Assembly: GCA_003482455.1 (NCBI GenBank)
Contig: DMYW01000015.1
Span: 1 to 64,000, forward strand
DNA length: 64,000 bases
Direction: 5' to 3'
Source: Rheinheimera sp.
Lineage (GTDB): Bacteria; Pseudomonadota; Gammaproteobacteria; Enterobacterales; Alteromonadaceae
The position numbers and the translations under genes are program-made. The notes beneath the pieces are model-generated. The model was given only the letters and a program-made list of their open reading frames with translations. It had not been told where the DNA came from and made no database searches. Positions 62,318 to 64,000 of this stretch are shown here, one piece after another. The first letter of the stretch is position 1. Every line of letters begins with the position of its first letter.

Positions 62318-62764
62318 TTAACGCAATTGCACGGGGCAGAGTTGATTAATTTGACCTGCCACCAATGGATACCAATGGCCCTCGTAGTGTAAATAATCCG
62401 TTTGAGTCCCTGTCCGAAGTTCGAGTTGTAAATTCGATTCCAGGCCGGTGACGACCAATTCAACCTGACAAATACTCGCGGTAATTTCTGGTTCAGGCAC
62501 TTCGGCTACCAATTCGAGGCCTTGCCAGGCCTGCATCAACCCATCGATGGACACAGTGGATGCGGGTTGCCATTGCCACTGTCCGGCTACATTACTCAAT
62601 TTGGCTTTTGGTAGGCGATATTCCAGATATTGTTGGTGCGGCAGAATCAGTTGTACATGTTCCGATGAGCTTTTGAGAAGGTGCGGCACTATGTAAAAAA
62701 GTACAAACAAGGTCAACACACCAAACACTATGACATTGTTCCAGCCTCGGCGAGATAAACGCAC
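62318..62764 (-). CDS. Single-TM protein of unknown function
   Basis: 148 residues from a GTG at 62764, preferred because AAGGAG lies 6 nt upstream; an ATG at 62800 has no ribosome site. One N-terminal membrane helix (VIVFGVLTLFVLFYIVPHLL), the rest periplasmic with two Cys (SICQVEL and NQLCPVQ). I do not recognise the family. It lies 21 bp upstream of mutM in the same direction. Confidence 0.6.
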   Translation of the reverse strand: MRLSRRGWNNVIVFGVLTLFVLFYIVPHLLKSSSEHVQLILPHQQYLEYRLPKAKLSNVAGQWQWQPASTVSIDGLMQAWQGLELVAEVPEPEITASICQVELVVTGLESNLQLELRTGTQTDYLHYEGHWYPLVAGQINQLCPVQLR

Positions 62765-62874
62765 AGCAATCTCCTTGCGATCATTGGTATCTGCAAACAT
62801 TAAAATGACAGGATTTATACCACGTCCGATAAGCGCTTCAAGCTGCTTTGTTCAACAGCCAAATGCAAAAAAAC

Positions 62875-62903
62875 AAAAACCCGGCAGAGCCGGGTTTTTG
62901 TTT
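62875..62903 (-). terminator. Rho-independent terminator after rpmB-rpmG
   Basis: An 11-bp stem (62875-62885 with 62889-62899, loop AGA) followed on the minus strand by T-rich sequence. Confidence 0.92.
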
Positions 62904-62919
62904 TACAGAAATCTTTCGA

Positions 62920-63075
62920 TTACTTGATTTTCGCTTCTTTGAAAATCACGTGCTTGCGCACTTTAGGATCGAATTTTTTGATTTCCATTTTTTCTGGCAT
63001 GGTACGCTTGTTCTTATCAGTAGTGTAGAAAAAGCCTGTACCAGCAGAAGAAACTAAACGGATTTTATCGCGCAT
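62920..63075 (-). CDS. rpmG: 50S ribosomal protein L33
   Basis: 51 residues, translated here from the sequence: MRDKIRLVSSAGTGFFYTTD at the start and RKHVIFKEAKIK at the end, standard L33. It lacks the zinc-binding Cys pairs (Cys-minus form). It follows rpmB by 11 bp. Confidence 0.97.
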   Translation of the reverse strand: MRDKIRLVSSAGTGFFYTTDKNKRTMPEKMEIKKFDPKVRKHVIFKEAKIK

Positions 63076-63086
63076 TTGTTAATTCC

Positions 63087-63323
63087 TTAGACCTTTTGAC
63101 CGTTTGCACGCAGGTCAGCTAATACTGCATCGATACCATTTTTATCGATGATACGCATCCCTTTTGTGCTCAGACGCAGAGTCACAAAACGGTTTTCGCT
63201 TTCAACCCAGAAACGGTGAGTTTGCAGGTTAGGCAGGAAACGGCGCTTAGTAGCGTTGTTGGCGTGTGAACGACGGTTACCTACCATCGGACCTTTGCCA
63301 GTGATTTGGCACACTCTAGACAT
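63087..63323 (-). CDS. rpmB: 50S ribosomal protein L28
   Basis: 78 residues, normal length: MSRVCQITGKGPMVGNRRSH, ANNATKRRFLPNLQTHRFW and LRLSTKGMRIIDKNGID. First gene of rpmB-rpmG. It has the single Cys form, not the zinc-ribbon form. Confidence 0.98.
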   Translation of the reverse strand: MSRVCQITGKGPMVGNRRSHANNATKRRFLPNLQTHRFWVESENRFVTLRLSTKGMRIIDKNGIDAVLADLRANGQKV

Positions 63324-63364
63324 GTCAATGTATCTCCAAAATTACTTCAGCTCGAGCTTGTCGT

Positions 63365-63387
63365 TATTCTTCTGGCCAAGAAGAATA
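63365..63387 (-). promoter_or_regulatory. Hairpin in the rpmB leader
   Basis: TATTCTTCT (63365-63373) pairs perfectly with AGAAGAATA (63379-63387), 42 bp before rpmB. It is probably a leader structure; no regulator is known to me for it. Confidence 0.4.
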
Positions 63388-63489
63388 CGCCGGATTTCTG
63401 AAAGGGCGCAATTTATACACGATATGCCGAAAAAACTCAAGGCTATTCTGCCTAAGTTTGGGCGAGGATCGTGAACGATCTTTCAGATC

Positions 63490-64000
63490 TTACAGCCAGC
63501 CGCGTTCTGCGAACGAGATTACCTCGGTATCGCCGACTACAAAATGATCCAATAACTTGATGTCGACCAAGGCCATAGCCTGGGTCAGGCGTTCCGTTAT
63601 CGCTCTGTCAGCGCGACTTGGCTCAGCAACTCCGGACGGATGATTGTGAGCTAGTATAACGGCGGCCGCATTATGCGCTAAAGCGCTCTGAACTACAATA
63701 CGCGGATATACCGGAGACGCATCAATCGTGCCATAAAACAGAGGTTCGGCTTTGATAAGTCGATGTTGGCTATCCAAATACAGCAACATAAATATTTCAC
63801 GTTGTTCAAAACCAAGTGAGTATTGCAGGTATTGTTTGACGCGACTGGGCTCGGTAAACACGGTTTCACGTTGCAGATTTTGATACAAACAGCGCCGACA
63901 CAATTCCAATACCGCTTGCGTTTTGACATAGCGCGCCAACCCAAGCCCTTTCTGCCGACAAAACTGCTGTCGACTGGCCGTAAACAAGCTGCGAATGCCG
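63490..64000 (-). CDS. radC: RadC/JAB-domain protein, 5' end outside the window
   Basis: At least 170 residues of a RadC-type protein, open to the window edge; about 50 N-terminal residues are missing. The JAB metallo-protease-like motif ILAHNHPSGVAEPSRAD is present (zinc His-x-His and Asp), as are ALAHNAAAVILA and LLDHFVVGD. Its biochemical role is unsettled despite the name. The radC-rpmB order is conserved. Confidence 0.92.
   Translation of the reverse strand, partial: GIRSLFTASRQQFCRQKGLGLARYVKTQAVLELCRRCLYQNLQRETVFTEPSRVKQYLQYSLGFEQREIFMLLYLDSQHRLIKAEPLFYGTIDASPVYPRIVVQSALAHNAAAVILAHNHPSGVAEPSRADRAITERLTQAMALVDIKLLDHFVVGDTEVISFAERGWL

Overview
The window looks like a chromosomal segment of a marine or freshwater gammaproteobacterium of the Alteromonadales / Rheinheimera-Alishewanella kind. 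The evidence is gene order: sspBA-petCBA-rpsI-rplM-zapE-zapG-degQ-degS, then murA-ibaG-mlaBCDEF facing kdsD-kdsC-lptCAB-rpoN-hpf-ptsN-rapZ-npr, and at the right end mutM, rpmG-rpmB and radC. Three TonB-dependent receptors and many secreted peptidases and hydrolases fit the same group. The species assignment is inference from layout and protein style, not a database match. I see no rRNA, tRNA, CRISPR array, insertion sequence or prophage.

Left part (1-25.7 kb, accessory). A LacI-type regulator (4548-5588) faces a large TonB receptor and a cupin-like JmjC-fold protein. Near-identical 18-bp dyads AATGAC-N6-GTCATT lie upstream of the receptor and beyond the cupin gene, and a 19-bp variant lies before the regulator. 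The leftmost dyad overlaps a possible leftward promoter followed by about 190 nt of hairpin-rich sequence ending in an intrinsic terminator: a candidate regulated small RNA. Next come a DUF819 membrane protein, a 3-hydroxybutyrate dehydrogenase, a CrbS-like transporter/hybrid histidine kinase, a MASE1-GGDEF diguanylate cyclase, a DUF3617 protein and a CrbR-like response regulator. A second TonB receptor diverges from a GntP-type permease and an exported MetX-fold hydrolase. Then follow a lone solute-binding protein, an S9 peptidase, a divergent second ZapE/AFG1 ATPase and a TerC/Alx protein behind a yybP-ykoY (Mn2+) riboswitch.

Middle part (25.9-52.6 kb, mostly core). A DUF898 membrane protein is followed one base later by an M48 peptidase. 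After these come mgsA, ilvC divergent from ilvY, sspBA, the cytochrome bc1 operon, rpsI-rplM, zapE, zapG, the periplasmic proteases degQ/degS, murA-ibaG, the Mla lipid-transport operon, the KDO/LPS-transport genes and the rpoN/PTS-Ntr cluster. The envelope theme is strong: peptidoglycan precursor, outer-membrane lipid asymmetry, KDO, LPS export and sigma-E protease. A terminator-shaped hairpin lies inside the first codons of ptsN.

Right part (52.9-64 kb). An oligopeptidase B-like enzyme and a small helix-turn-helix protein are followed by a four-gene thiamine-salvage operon on the minus strand: TPP riboswitch, TonB receptor, YkoF-like protein, PnuC-family transporter (PnuT role) and thiamine-kinase-like phosphotransferase. 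Then come a small secreted protein, a BamA/TamA-like outer membrane barrel, mutM, a one-TM unknown protein, rpmG, rpmB and a radC-family gene cut by the window edge.
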